64,000 bases of DNA from Streptomyces guryensis (GTDB lineage: Bacteria > Actinomycetota > Actinomycetes > Streptomycetales > Streptomycetaceae): NCBI RefSeq assembly GCF_021261325.1, contig NZ_JAJSBI010000022.1, positions 62,001 through 126,000 of the forward strand, read 5' to 3'. Positions 1 to 9,673 of the stretch are shown piece by piece. The notes beneath the pieces are model-generated. The model was not told where the DNA came from and ran no database searches. It saw only the letters and a program-made list of their open reading frames with translations. Both the position numbers and the translations under genes were made by a program. Position 1 is the first letter of the stretch. Each line of letters opens with the position of its first letter.

Positions 1-296
1 AATAATCGCCAATTCCAAGAGCGATTCCCGCGTCTTCGCCCTCGCTGCCTAATAAGCAGTGAGCGAAGGCCCTAACGGGTGTCAGACCGGGGATGTTCCC
101 GACCCGGACCCTGGCATAATCTAGGGGACTAAACCATTCGGCCCGGTCACGGGGGCGGATGGGAAACCAAACAGTGGCTGGGCCCGTCGGCGACTTGTTC
201 GCGTGATCACCGGGGCCGAGAAAATCGCAGCGAACTGCACACGGAGAAGCCCTGATTCCGCACCGTTGGACGCGGGTTCGATTCCCGCCATCTCCA
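1..296 (+). ncRNA. ssrA: tmRNA (ssrA), 3' part
   Basis: Transfer-messenger RNA, which rescues stalled ribosomes and adds a degradation tag. The 5' part lies outside the window. The tag reading frame is visible at positions 8-49 and reads ANSKSDSRVFALAA, followed by tandem TAA stops at 50-55; the ALAA end is the usual protease-recognition tail. Whether GCC at 8 is the resume codon cannot be seen. The 3' end has a T-arm with GGTTCGATTCC at about 275-285 and an acceptor strand ending ATCTCCA at 290-296. The CCA end does not appear to be encoded. Confidence 0.93.
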
Positions 297-311
297 CTCA
301 TCCCATGTGAA

Positions 312-348
312 ACAAAGGCCCCGTCGCTGCGAGCGGCGGGGCCTTTGT
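312..348 (+). terminator. ssrA terminator hairpin
   Basis: A perfect 12-bp inverted repeat, ACAAAGGCCCCG (312-323) and CGGGGCCTTTGT (337-348), lies 15 bases after the tmRNA end. The right arm contains a T run. It fits an intrinsic terminator for ssrA. Confidence 0.85.
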
Positions 349-460
349 CGTGCACACCTTCACAGATCCCACACAGGTGCCATAAGGTGATCGCCGCGCC
401 CGGCGGAGCCCGACCACTTCGCCCCCGCGCGTATCGACCGGCGACTGGGGGGACCAGACC

Positions 461-1810
461 GTGCGGGACCAGTCCGGCCCCTACTTCGAGAAGTACGACT
501 CCGATTTCGGGCTCAGTGGTCTGACCGAGTCGTTCGCCCTGTCGACGCCGCCGGGGACGGAAGAGGCGGCCCTCGGACTCCTCACCGGGAAGCTCGCCGC
601 ATACGAGGGTGAGGCGCCCGTCGACATGTCGGGCATCGAGCGGCTCGGCGAGGAGGAACGCCGCATCCTGGGGTTCGACGTGTTCCACGACGACTTCGGG
701 TATGCCGAGGAACTCCGTGCGGACCTGGGCAGCCTCCTGGAGGCCCCGCTGTCCGACGAGGTGCTCGGCGCCGTGTGGGTCGCCGCCACGGGAGGCGCAT
801 GGGATCCGAAGGCGCACGGGATCGGCGTCCGCGACTGGCTCGCGCGGATGGACGCGACCTGCGCGGCCCGTCCGCCACGGGCGATGGTGGGCCGCGCACC
901 GGGCCCTTCGTGGTCGTTCTGGCGACTGCCGGCCGTCGCCACCGTCCGGGAGGCGATCCTGGCGGAGATCCGGGCGTCCACCGGTGAACTCCCCGGACTG
1001 GCGCCGGCGCTGGAGGAGGTCGCCACCCGGGCCGACCTCGACCTCGGGTTCCGGCTCTATCTGCGGGCGCTCAAGACGGCAGCCGTGCCGGTCCCCGAGG
1101 TGCGCTGCAACAGGTTCTGCGAACTCGGTGCACCGTTCGGATATCACTTCCAGGTCGTCTACGAGGGGCTCACCGTCGTGTGGCAGCCCCTGGAGGTCGC
1201 GCGGCGTCTCTTCGACGGGGACTTCGGGTTGTCCGAACTGGCCGGGCAGTTCGACCCGATGTGGGAGCGGTCCGTCCCGGCGCCCGAACTCCTCCACCGG
1301 ACCGTGATCGCCGACGGCTATCACGTACCTGGCGTCCAGGCGCTCGTGCTGTGGGAGGACTCCGTCCGGCTGCTTCGGTCCCCGCTGTCCGGCGACACCC
1401 TCACCACGCTCTGGTTCGCCGCGTCGAACACGGACCCCGGTCGCTCCGCAACCGACGGACCGGCCTGGCTGCGCCGGATCGCCGAGGAGTGCCGGACGCG
1501 GCTGACCGAGGTCGCCCCCGGGCACACCCCCGCCCTGCCCCCGGTCCGGGCCGACCTGGCGGACGCGGTCCTGCCCGAACTCCGGGAAGCCGCACCTCTG
1601 TTGGAGCCCGAGCACGCGACCGCCCTGGAGCAGGTCGTCGTCCAGGTCGACCCCGACCTCGGATTCAGGCTGCTGATCAGAGTCCTGCATACGGCGTCCG
1701 GGTCACTCTCCAAGCGGCAGTACGCCCGCTGCCGGGCCCTCGGCGAACGCTTCGGCCACGGCGAGGATCACGTGTCCCATGCGATCGAGCACCTCGTCCA
1801 GGACGAGTGA
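461..1810 (+). CDS. Hypothetical protein with an internal duplication (449 aa)
   Basis: Unknown function. The GTG start has a GGGGGG ribosome site at 447-452. There is no signal peptide or membrane span. The protein is two related halves. Residues about 90-135 (PLSDEVLGAVW and DWLARM) resemble about 305-350 (PLSGDTLTTLW and AWLRRI). DLDLGFRLYLRALKTA in the first half matches DPDLGFRLLIRVLHTA near the C-terminus. Both halves carry a GxxFG(Y/H) motif after this helix. The pattern indicates tandem duplication of a soluble helical domain of about 200 residues. I do not recognise the family. Confidence 0.8.
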   Translation: MRDQSGPYFEKYDSDFGLSGLTESFALSTPPGTEEAALGLLTGKLAAYEGEAPVDMSGIERLGEEERRILGFDVFHDDFGYAEELRADLGSLLEAPLSDEVLGAVWVAATGGAWDPKAHGIGVRDWLARMDATCAARPPRAMVGRAPGPSWSFWRLPAVATVREAILAEIRASTGELPGLAPALEEVATRADLDLGFRLYLRALKTAAVPVPEVRCNRFCELGAPFGYHFQVVYEGLTVVWQPLEVARRLFDGDFGLSELAGQFDPMWERSVPAPELLHRTVIADGYHVPGVQALVLWEDSVRLLRSPLSGDTLTTLWFAASNTDPGRSATDGPAWLRRIAEECRTRLTEVAPGHTPALPPVRADLADAVLPELREAAPLLEPEHATALEQVVVQVDPDLGFRLLIRVLHTASGSLSKRQYARCRALGERFGHGEDHVSHAIEHLVQDE

Positions 1811-1911
1811 CCGCCCCGCACTCGCCCCACCTCTGCACGGCCGCACCCGCCCCGAGCGGCCTCACCACTCCCGCACGACCTCACCCCACCCGACGAAGGA
1901 CCCACCCGCGC

Positions 1912-2385
1912 ATGTTCCTGATCCGTCTCCTGCCCAAGCTGCCCCGCGAGATCTGCCTCGCCGTCATCGGGCTCATCGGCGGTGTTTTCCTCGCCGGCCA
2001 CGGCATCGTCCAGGCCCACGCCGAACTCACCGGCACGCCCGGGACCGTCCAGGTCACCGACTGCCGGCGCGCCACCGGAGCGTGGAGCGACCTCTGGGAG
2101 GACGGCTGGGCCTGTGCCGGGTCGTTCGAGTCCGACGACCACAGCGTGCGGATCGCCGCCGTCGGGATCGACGGCATCATGACATCCCCTCCCGACAGGC
2201 CCCTCGCCGCCCGCGTCGCCGGAGCCTCGGCCGGCACCGCGACCCAGGACAGCTCAGGCCGGTGGAAGTGGCCCGCCCTCACCGGCGTCGTCGTGCTCGC
2301 CTTCACCGCCTGGCGGATCCGCTCCATCCGCGGCCTTCTCCGCGAGCGCCGCGCCGACGGAGCCGGAAGCCCAGTCCCGGCCTGA
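1912..2385 (+). CDS. Small membrane protein (157 aa)
   Basis: Unrecognised protein with two membrane segments. One is near the N-terminus (about residues 13-31, LAVIGLIGGVFLAGHG) and one near the C-terminus (about 121-136, PALTGVVVLAFTAW), followed by an Arg-rich cytoplasmic tail. The region between them has two Cys (DCRR and WACAG), which may form a disulphide outside the membrane. AAGGA lies 11 bases before the ATG. It follows the previous gene in the same direction by about 100 bases. Function unknown. Confidence 0.75.
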   Translation: MFLIRLLPKLPREICLAVIGLIGGVFLAGHGIVQAHAELTGTPGTVQVTDCRRATGAWSDLWEDGWACAGSFESDDHSVRIAAVGIDGIMTSPPDRPLAARVAGASAGTATQDSSGRWKWPALTGVVVLAFTAWRIRSIRGLLRERRADGAGSPVPA

Positions 2386-2475
2386 CGGGCCGGCACGGCG
2401 TCCCACAACCACGGCGCCCGATGTGGTGCCTCAGCACATGTCGACGGACCGTTCACGCTTCTACGGTCCCTCCCC

Positions 2476-3462
2476 ATGACCCAGACCAGAGCCGCACGCC
2501 GCAGCACCGTCCTCGCGACCCTCCTGGTCGCCCTGATCGCCGCCTTGCTCACCCCGGGCAGAGCATCCGCCGCCTCCCTCCAGGAAGTCACCGGCTTCGG
2601 CGCCAACCCCGGCGCCCTGCGCATGTTCCGGTACGTCCCCGACGGGCTGCCCGCCGGGCGGCCCGTCGTCGTCGCGCTGCACGGGTGCACGCAGGACGCA
2701 CCCGGCTACGGCACCGGGAGCGGGTGGATCCAGCTCGCCGACCGGTGGGGGTTCTCGGTCGTGCTGCCGCAGCAGACCACCGCCAACAATGCCTCGTCCT
2801 GCTTCGACTGGTTCCAGAGCGGGGACATCGAGCGGGGGCAGGGCGAGGCCGCGAGCGTCGCGCAGATGGTGGACCGGCAGCTCGCCGACGTCGGCGGCGA
2901 CGCCTCGCGCGTGTACGTCACCGGGCTGTCCGCCGGGGGTGGCATGACCGCCGTGATGATGGCGGACTACCCGGAGAAGTTCGCCGCGGGCGGGATCGTC
3001 GCCGGGCTGCCGTACGGATGCGCGCAGGCCGCCGGATCGCCATGGGTGTGCATGTACGTCGGTGCCACGCAGACGGCGAAGCAGTGGGGCGACCGGGTGC
3101 GGGCCGCCCGGCCGGCCTATACCGGCCCCTGGCCCACGCTCACCGTCTTCCAGGGAACGGCCGACTACACCGTCAAGCCCGTCAACATGACCGACCTGAT
3201 GAAGCAGTGGACGGATGTGCACGGGGCCGACCAGACCGCGGATGTCAGTGACACCGTCGCCGGCTATCCCCACCAGGTCTTCCGCGACGCGGCAGGGAAC
3301 ATGGCCGTCGAGACGTACAGCATCACCGGCATGGGGCACGGGCAGCCGGTCGACCCCGGCAGCGGCACCGCGCAGTGCGGTGCCGCCGGGGCCTACCTCC
3401 TCGATGTGAACCTGTGCGCCGCCTACCGGCTCGGGCTCGCCTGGGGGCTCAGCGCAGGGTGA
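2476..3462 (+). CDS. Secreted PHB depolymerase-family esterase
   Basis: Extracellular alpha/beta hydrolase of the short-chain polyhydroxyalkanoate depolymerase / LpqC / CE1-type esterase family. A Sec signal peptide with Arg-rich start and a hydrophobic stretch ending ASAAS covers residues 1-34. The oxyanion motif LHGCTQD is followed by the nucleophile elbow GLSAGGG with Ser152; a candidate Asp is in FQGTADYTV and a candidate His in GMGHGQPVD. The length of 328 aa fits a single catalytic domain. The substrate (PHB, feruloyl or acetyl-xylan ester) cannot be told from sequence. Its end overlaps the convergent GH3 gene by 14 bases. Confidence 0.9.
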   Translation: MTQTRAARRSTVLATLLVALIAALLTPGRASAASLQEVTGFGANPGALRMFRYVPDGLPAGRPVVVALHGCTQDAPGYGTGSGWIQLADRWGFSVVLPQQTTANNASSCFDWFQSGDIERGQGEAASVAQMVDRQLADVGGDASRVYVTGLSAGGGMTAVMMADYPEKFAAGGIVAGLPYGCAQAAGSPWVCMYVGATQTAKQWGDRVRAARPAYTGPWPTLTVFQGTADYTVKPVNMTDLMKQWTDVHGADQTADVSDTVAGYPHQVFRDAAGNMAVETYSITGMGHGQPVDPGSGTAQCGAAGAYLLDVNLCAAYRLGLAWGLSAG

Positions 3463-6358
3463 ACGTCGACAGGCGTACGTCCTTGCTCAGCACCAGGTAG
3501 ACGTCCGCACGGCCCTTCGCCGCGCCCGACAGCTCCGCGGTCACCGTCGTGTAGTCGTACGGCGACGACGTGCCCGCGAAGTGCGCGGTGCCGACGAGGG
3601 TGCCGGTCGGGGAGCCGAGCCGCACCTCCACCGTCCCGGGCGAGGTCCCGGCGACGCGTGCGCCGAACTCGCCCGCACCCGCCCCCAGTCGGGTGTCCGC
3701 GAACTTCAGCCACGCGCCGTCGGAGGCCGCCGACACCGCCGTACCGCTCGCCTTGGACTCGTCGACGAGAGCGATGCCGGCGGAGTAGTCGTCGAAGTTC
3801 TCCGCGCGGGTCAGCTTCGACAGGTCGCGGGGTGGGATCGTCTCACCCTTCACCTGCCAGGACGTACGCGCACGGATGTCGGAGGACGACGAGCCCACCA
3901 GGACGTCGTAAGTGCCGCTCTCCACGGCCCACTTGGAGCGCGTGACGTCCCAGTGCGCCAGGTCCGACGGCCGTACCTTCAGCCGGACCGTCCTCGTCTC
4001 ACCCGGCTTCAGCGACACCCGCTGGAAGGACTTGAGCTGCTTGAGCGGCTGTTTGTCGCGGGAGGCGCGCTGGTGGGTGTAGAGCTGGACGACCTCCGCG
4101 CCCGCCCGGCTGCCGGTGTTGGTGACCCTCACCTCGTAGCCGTCGCCCACCCGTCGGAGACCGGAGTACGCGAACGTCGTGTACGACAGCCCGTATCCGA
4201 AGGGATAGAGCGCCTGCCCCTTGAAGTACTGGTAGGTGCGGTCGGACTTGATGATGTCGTAGTCGAGGATCGACGGGAGGTCGGCGTCGGAGCGGTACCA
4301 CGTCTGGGTGAGGCGGCCCGACGGGTTGGCGTCGCCGTAGAGGAGGTCGGCGAGGGCGTTGCCGGTCTCCTGGCCCGCGTGGGTGGTCCACAGCAGCGCG
4401 GGGACCTCCTTCTGCAACGACCCCAGAGTGGTCGGGTAGCTGTTCTCGACGATCACGACCGTGTGCGGGTTGGCCGCGTGCACCGCCTTGACCAGGGCTT
4501 CCTGTGAAGGTGCCAGGGCCAGGTCCGTGCGGTCGTGGGCTTCGCGGCCGTTGATCGACGGGTCCGAGCCGACCACCACGACGGCCTGGTCCTTGCCCTT
4601 GACCGCGGCGACCGCCTCGTCGACACCGCTGCGGACCACGTCCTTGGTGTAATGGGCGGCCTGGCCCTTGGCGACCAGGCCGAGGGTGCCGTCCGTGCCC
4701 GTCGGGCCCAGGTAGACCGGGTTCGACCACCAGGACTCGGAGGTCTCGTAGCCGGCGTAGCGCAGCAGGTACGTGCCGTCGTCCTGGCGCTCCAGCCTGA
4801 ACTGCTGCTGGACGAACCAACCGTTCGGCTGGGTCTGGTCGTTGACGAAGTTCGACCAGTTGTAGCCGACGTACTTGCCGTTCGCCGCGGAGCGCAGGGT
4901 CACGATGCCGGAGCCCCAGTCGAACATGTCGAACTGGCTGTCCGTACCGGAATCCGCCGTCTCCTTCAGGGGCGCGCCCGCCTCGCCCGTTCCCGCTGTC
5001 ACGTACTTGCCGGTGGCCGTGTCCTTCAGTGCGATCCGGTCCACGCCCTCGGTGCTCGCGACCGAGGTGCCGAGCTTCGCTTCGATGCCGTCCTTCGGGG
5101 TGACGGCGTAGGGGAGGGTACCCGAGTACCAGTCGGTGTAGAGGGTGTCGGCGAGCGGGCCGACGACGGCGGCACTGCCCGTCTTCCTCAGCGGCAGCGC
5201 ACCGTCGTTCTTCAGCAGCACCGCCGCCTCGGTGGCCGCCTTGCGGGCCAGGGCCCGGTGGGCGGGGCTGTCGATGACGGACGCGTCGATGGAGCCGTAC
5301 CTGCCGCCGCCGGGGTCGAACTCGCCGAGGCGGACGCGGATGCTCAGCACGTCTCCCGCGGCCTTGTCGACGTCCGACTCCGTCAACAGGCCCGTGGACA
5401 GCGCTGTCTTGACCGCCGTGGTCGTCGGGCCGGAGTCCGTGTCGTTGTCGGTGAAGCTGTCGACGCCCGCCTTCAGCGCCGCCGCGTCGGCCTCGGTCTG
5501 GGTGCCGTAGTACTTCTGGCTGCCGACCAGGTTGCCGGGCGCCGCGGCGTCCGTCACGTTCAGCAGGTCCTTCGAGGTCCAGGTGCGGACGGTGTCGTCG
5601 AGGGCCGGATTCACCGTGTTCGGGCGGCCGTTGACCAGGTTGTACGAGGTCATCACGCCCGTCGCCGCGTCGGCCGCGATCGCGGGCTTGAACGCCTGCT
5701 CGTCGTACTCCTTCAGCACGCGCGGGCGCAGTTCGGAGCTCGTGGTGTCGCGGTGCACCTCGTTGTTGTTGGCGAGGAAGTGCTTGATCGTCGGGGCCGT
5801 CTTGAGGTGGTCCGGGTCGCCTCCCGTCAGGCCCGTGCCGTACGCAGTCGAGACCGCGCCGGTCAGGTACGGGTCCTCGGAGTAGCCCTCCTCGTTGCGG
5901 CCCCAGCGCGGGTCGCGCAGCAGGTTCACCACGGGCGCCCAGAGGTTGAGCCCCCAGCCGGCCGGGCGGGTCTGCTGGAAGCCGCGTGCCTCGTCGCCGA
6001 CCGCCGAGCCGACCTGGCGGAGCAGGGACGGGTCCCAGGTCGAGGCCAGCCCCACGGCCTGGGGGAACACGGTCGTCTTGCCGAGCCAGGCCACGCCGTG
6101 CAGCGCCTCGGTGCCGGTGCGGAACGACTGGATGCCGAGGCGGGGGATGGCCGGCTCGTACTGGTGGAGGAGGGAGATCTTCTCGTCGAGGGTGAGACGG
6201 GAGAGGAGGTCGGTGACGCGGGCGTGCACCGAGAGGCTCGGATCGCGGAAGGGGTAGGCGGGGTCGTCGGCGTGGGCGGGGACGGTGGCGCCCAGACCCG
6301 CGATCAGGGTCAGGGCCGCCAGCAGCGTGGTTCTCTGTCTTCTTCGCTTGCCCTTCAT
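3449..6358 (-). CDS. Secreted glycoside hydrolase family 3 with inserted beta-trefoil-like domain
   Basis: Exported beta-glycosidase (969 aa) with a signal peptide ending AHA. The GH3 TIM barrel comes first; the nucleophile Asp is probably in LNVTDAAAP. The second GH3 domain is split by about 130 residues of fascin/ricin-like beta-trefoil pattern (KYVTAG, KYVGYN, FRLER), where many GH3 enzymes carry PA14. A fibronectin-III-like domain (GYEVRVTNTGSRAGAEV) and a C-terminal CBM6-like beta domain follow. AAGGAG is 7 bases before the ATG. It lies 41 bases behind lacI, so it is likely the last gene of the sugar operon. Beta-glucosidase or beta-xylosidase are both possible. Confidence 0.92.
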   Translation of the reverse strand: MKGKRRRQRTTLLAALTLIAGLGATVPAHADDPAYPFRDPSLSVHARVTDLLSRLTLDEKISLLHQYEPAIPRLGIQSFRTGTEALHGVAWLGKTTVFPQAVGLASTWDPSLLRQVGSAVGDEARGFQQTRPAGWGLNLWAPVVNLLRDPRWGRNEEGYSEDPYLTGAVSTAYGTGLTGGDPDHLKTAPTIKHFLANNNEVHRDTTSSELRPRVLKEYDEQAFKPAIAADAATGVMTSYNLVNGRPNTVNPALDDTVRTWTSKDLLNVTDAAAPGNLVGSQKYYGTQTEADAAALKAGVDSFTDNDTDSGPTTTAVKTALSTGLLTESDVDKAAGDVLSIRVRLGEFDPGGGRYGSIDASVIDSPAHRALARKAATEAAVLLKNDGALPLRKTGSAAVVGPLADTLYTDWYSGTLPYAVTPKDGIEAKLGTSVASTEGVDRIALKDTATGKYVTAGTGEAGAPLKETADSGTDSQFDMFDWGSGIVTLRSAANGKYVGYNWSNFVNDQTQPNGWFVQQQFRLERQDDGTYLLRYAGYETSESWWSNPVYLGPTGTDGTLGLVAKGQAAHYTKDVVRSGVDEAVAAVKGKDQAVVVVGSDPSINGREAHDRTDLALAPSQEALVKAVHAANPHTVVIVENSYPTTLGSLQKEVPALLWTTHAGQETGNALADLLYGDANPSGRLTQTWYRSDADLPSILDYDIIKSDRTYQYFKGQALYPFGYGLSYTTFAYSGLRRVGDGYEVRVTNTGSRAGAEVVQLYTHQRASRDKQPLKQLKSFQRVSLKPGETRTVRLKVRPSDLAHWDVTRSKWAVESGTYDVLVGSSSSDIRARTSWQVKGETIPPRDLSKLTRAENFDDYSAGIALVDESKASGTAVSAASDGAWLKFADTRLGAGAGEFGARVAGTSPGTVEVRLGSPTGTLVGTAHFAGTSSPYDYTTVTAELSGAAKGRADVYLVLSKDVRLSTFTLR

Positions 6359-6399
6359 GTCACGGCTCCTTCAACTAGGGCCTTGCACAGACGAGTTGA

Positions 6400-7407
6400 T
6401 CAGGCACTGCGTGGCATGGTGCTCGCCCGCTCCGCCAGCCGCGGCGGCAGCAGGGTGGCCTCGGGTACGGCGCTGCCCCCGAGCTTCTTCATCAGGAGCT
6501 CCACCGCCCGCTCGCCCACCTCGGCGGAGGGCAGGGCGACGGAGGTGACCGGGACGCGGACGGACTCGGCGAGTTCGTCGGGGCAGATGGCGGTGACGGA
6601 GAGGTCGCCCGGCACGCGCAGGCCGAGCTGCTCGAAGGCCTCGATGAGCGGTTCGAGGATCGGCTCGTTGTGGACGACGACTCCCGTCAGCGCCGGTTGT
6701 TCGCGCAGGAGTTGCTCGGCCACCAGCCGGGCGGCCGCGGGCGAGGCCTCGCAGGGGTGTACGGAGGAGGACAGCCCGCTGCGGTCGGCGGCGGCCGTGA
6801 AGCCCTGGACCACCCGCTGTGCGAACGCGGTCTGCCGTACGTACACCTCCGGCGGTGACCCGACCAGTGCCACCACCCGGTGCCCGAGCCGCGCCAGATG
6901 CTCCACGCAGGCCTCACCGGCCGCCTTGAAGTCGAGGTCGATGCAGGTCAGGCCCTCGGAGTCAGCCGGGAAGCCGATCATCACGGACGGCCGTTCCAGG
7001 GAGCGCAGCAACGGCAGCCTGGGGTCGCGGAGCTGGACGTCCATCACGATCAGCGCGTCCACCAGCGCCGTGTCCGCGACCCGCCGCAGCCCCTCCTCGC
7101 CCTCCTCCTGCGTCAGCAGCAGCACGTCGTGGTCGTGCTTGCGGGCCGTCGTCACCACCGACACCGCGAACTGCATCACCACCGGGACGTGGATGCCCGC
7201 CCGTAAGGGGATCACGAGGGCCAGGACGTTCGACCTGCTGCTGGCCAGGGCGCGGGCGCCCGCGTGCGGCCGGTAGCCCAGTTCGCGGGCGGCCTCCTCG
7301 ACCCGCTGCCGGGTCTCCTCGGAGATCGGGCGCTTGCCGCTGAGCGCATAGGAGACGGTGCTGGGGGAGACCCCGGCGTGCCGCGCCACATCGGTGATCT
7401 TCACCAT
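6400..7407 (-). CDS. LacI-family transcriptional regulator
   Basis: 335-aa repressor of the LacI/GalR type. The N-terminal HTH (ITDVARHAGVSPSTVSYALSG) is followed by the hinge helix and a periplasmic-binding-protein-like sugar sensor domain. The ATG at 7407 overlaps the GH31 stop (TGATG), implying translational coupling. An upstream extension is rejected because HTH family members start at MVKITDVA. It probably acts on the palindromes at 12808-12845 ahead of the operon and is released by an oligosaccharide inducer; this is inference. Confidence 0.95.
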   Translation of the reverse strand: MVKITDVARHAGVSPSTVSYALSGKRPISEETRQRVEEAARELGYRPHAGARALASSRSNVLALVIPLRAGIHVPVVMQFAVSVVTTARKHDHDVLLLTQEEGEEGLRRVADTALVDALIVMDVQLRDPRLPLLRSLERPSVMIGFPADSEGLTCIDLDFKAAGEACVEHLARLGHRVVALVGSPPEVYVRQTAFAQRVVQGFTAAADRSGLSSSVHPCEASPAAARLVAEQLLREQPALTGVVVHNEPILEPLIEAFEQLGLRVPGDLSVTAICPDELAESVRVPVTSVALPSAEVGERAVELLMKKLGGSAVPEATLLPPRLAERASTMPRSA

Positions 7408-9662
7408 CAGCTCAGCTCCAGCTCCAGGGAGAGGAATCCGGTACCCGCCCGCGCCCGCGCCGTCCGCTCCCCGGCCGCCAGACCCCACTCCGCCACCGGA
7501 TCACTGCACGAGGCCCGCAGGGTGTCCCCCTCGCGTACGACGGTGAAGGTCACGTCCCCCACCGGCACCGTCACCTGGGCGCCCCGCTCCAGGCCGTACG
7601 CCCGCAGGGTGACCCCGTCGGCATGGTCGTAGTCGGGCCGGTCGGCCACCGCACCCACCGGGATCACCGTCCCCGGCCGTACCAGCAGGGGCACGCTCAG
7701 GAAGCCGTGCCGCTCGCGCACCCAGCGTGGCCCGGTCACCGTCCGCCCGCTCAGGAAGTGCGTCCAGGTGCCCTCGGGGACGTAGTAGGACACGTCCCCC
7801 TCGTCGCCGAACACCGGCGCGACCAGCAGATCCGGCCCCAGCATGTACTGCCGCTCCAGATGCGCGCACCCCGGATCGTCCGGGAACTCCAGTACCATCG
7901 CCCGCATCATCGGCACGCCCTCGGTGTGCGCGGTGCGCGCGGCCTCGTACAGATACGGCATGAGCCGCAGTTTCAGCCGGGTGAACTGCCGCAGCACGTC
8001 GACGGACTCCTCGTCGAACAGCCAGGGCACGCGGTAGGAGGAACTGCCGTGCAGCCGGCTGTGGGAGGACAGCAGTCCGAAGGCCAGCCACCGCTTGAAC
8101 AGCGCGGGGGACGGGGTGCCCTCGAAGCCGCCGATGTCATGGCTCCAGTAGCCGAAGCCGGACAGGCCAAGCGACAGCCCGCCGCGCAGCGACTCGGCCA
8201 TCGACTCGTACGTCGCCTCGCAGTCGCCGCCCCAGTGCACGGGGAACTTCTGGCCGCCTGCCGTCGCCGAGCGTGCGAAGAGCACGGCCTCGCCCTCGCC
8301 GCGGTGCTTGCGCAGCACGTCGAAGACGGTGCGGTTGTAGAGGTACGTGTAGTAGTTGTGCATCCGCTCCGGGTCGGAGCCGTCGGACCAGGCCACGTCG
8401 ACCGGCACCCGCTCGCCGAAGTCGGTCTTGAAGCAGTCGACGCCCTGCGCGAGCAGCGCCTCCAGTTTCGCGGCGTACCAGTCGCGGGCGGCCGGGCTGG
8501 TGAAGTCGACCAGCGCCATGCCCGGCTGCCACATGTCCCACTGCCACACGCTCCCGTCCGGCCTGCGCAGCAGATGGCCGAGCGCCTTGCCCTCCGCGAA
8601 CAGGGGCGAGCGCTGGGCGATGTACGGGTTGATCCACACGCACACATGCAGGTCGCGTTCCTTGAGCCGCGTCAGCATGCCCCCCGGGTCCGGGAAGACC
8701 CGGGGGTCCCACTGGAAGTCGCACCAGTTGAACTCACGCATCCAGAAGCAGTCGAAGTGGAACACGGAGAGGGGGAGTTCGCGCTCCCGCATGCCCTCGA
8801 TGAAGGACGTCACCGTCTCCTCGTCGTACGACGTCGTGAAGGACGTCGACAGCCACAGGCCGAACGACCAGGCGGGCGGCAGGGCCGGTCGGCCGGTGAG
8901 GGCCGTGTACTTGCGGAGGATCTCCTTCGGGCCGGGCCCGTAGATGACGTAGTACGTCAGCTCCTGTGTCTCCGCGCTGAACTGGACCCGGGACACCGCC
9001 TCCGAGCCGACCTCGAAGGAGACCTTGCCCGGGTGGTCGACGAAGACGCCGTACCCCGCGTCCGTCAGATAGAACGGGACGTTCTTGTACGCCTGTTCGG
9101 TGGCCGTGCCGCCGTCGGCGTTCCAGATGTCGACGACCTGGCCGTTCTTGACCAGGGGGCCGAAGCGCTCGCCGAGGCCGTAGACGGAGTGGCCGACCCC
9201 GAGGCCCAGCTGTTCCCGCAGGTAGTGCGCTCCGTCCGCGTTCCGCATGATGCCCATGCCCTTGGGGCCGCTGGAGGTGATGGTGCGGCCGTCCGCGAGG
9301 AAGTCGACGTGCCAGGGGCCGGTGCGGGCCACTCGGACCGACAGGGCGCCGGAGGTGAGGGTCGCGTGCTCGTCGTCGTAGGAGACGTGCGGGGCGAACT
9401 CCTGCTCGGAGAGCTCGAATTCGGGGCCGCGCGGCTGCTCGCCCTCGAAATGGGTGAAGGTGAGGCCGATGACGTCGGGCATCGGGGTGTGCGCGCTGAT
9501 CGTCACGACCGGTCCCTTCAGCAGGTCGCCGCGGCGGCGGATGGGATGCGTCGGCGCGTGGATCTCCAACGAGCCGTCCGTCGCGGTGACGTCGAGGACC
9601 TCGACGGGGTGGGCCGCGGTGACGCCCTCGCGCAGCAGCCAGTAGCCATCGGTGAACTTCAC
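7407..9662 (-). CDS. Glycoside hydrolase family 31, probable alpha-xylosidase (YicI-like)
   Basis: 751-aa cytoplasmic enzyme with no signal peptide. The catalytic core has the nucleophile segment CFKTDFGERVP, the form seen in alpha-xylosidases of the YicI group, and an acid/base segment HWGGDCEATYESM. The GTG start at 9662 is chosen because AAGGA lies about 8 bases upstream, overlapping the permease stop; the coding sequence begins KFTDGYWLLREG as YicI relatives do. It sits between an oligosaccharide transporter and lacI, so it probably removes alpha-xylosyl side groups from imported xyloglucan oligosaccharides. Alpha-glucosidase activity is the alternative. Confidence 0.93.
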   Translation of the reverse strand: MKFTDGYWLLREGVTAAHPVEVLDVTATDGSLEIHAPTHPIRRRGDLLKGPVVTISAHTPMPDVIGLTFTHFEGEQPRGPEFELSEQEFAPHVSYDDEHATLTSGALSVRVARTGPWHVDFLADGRTITSSGPKGMGIMRNADGAHYLREQLGLGVGHSVYGLGERFGPLVKNGQVVDIWNADGGTATEQAYKNVPFYLTDAGYGVFVDHPGKVSFEVGSEAVSRVQFSAETQELTYYVIYGPGPKEILRKYTALTGRPALPPAWSFGLWLSTSFTTSYDEETVTSFIEGMRERELPLSVFHFDCFWMREFNWCDFQWDPRVFPDPGGMLTRLKERDLHVCVWINPYIAQRSPLFAEGKALGHLLRRPDGSVWQWDMWQPGMALVDFTSPAARDWYAAKLEALLAQGVDCFKTDFGERVPVDVAWSDGSDPERMHNYYTYLYNRTVFDVLRKHRGEGEAVLFARSATAGGQKFPVHWGGDCEATYESMAESLRGGLSLGLSGFGYWSHDIGGFEGTPSPALFKRWLAFGLLSSHSRLHGSSSYRVPWLFDEESVDVLRQFTRLKLRLMPYLYEAARTAHTEGVPMMRAMVLEFPDDPGCAHLERQYMLGPDLLVAPVFGDEGDVSYYVPEGTWTHFLSGRTVTGPRWVRERHGFLSVPLLVRPGTVIPVGAVADRPDYDHADGVTLRAYGLERGAQVTVPVGDVTFTVVREGDTLRASCSDPVAEWGLAAGERTARARAGTGFLSLELELS

Positions 9663-9673
9663 GTGGGGGATCC

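Noticed and set aside
4535..7276. 913-codon plus-strand frame across GH3 and lacI
   Set aside because: Antisense shadow; the opposite strand carries two recognised families with good ribosome sites.
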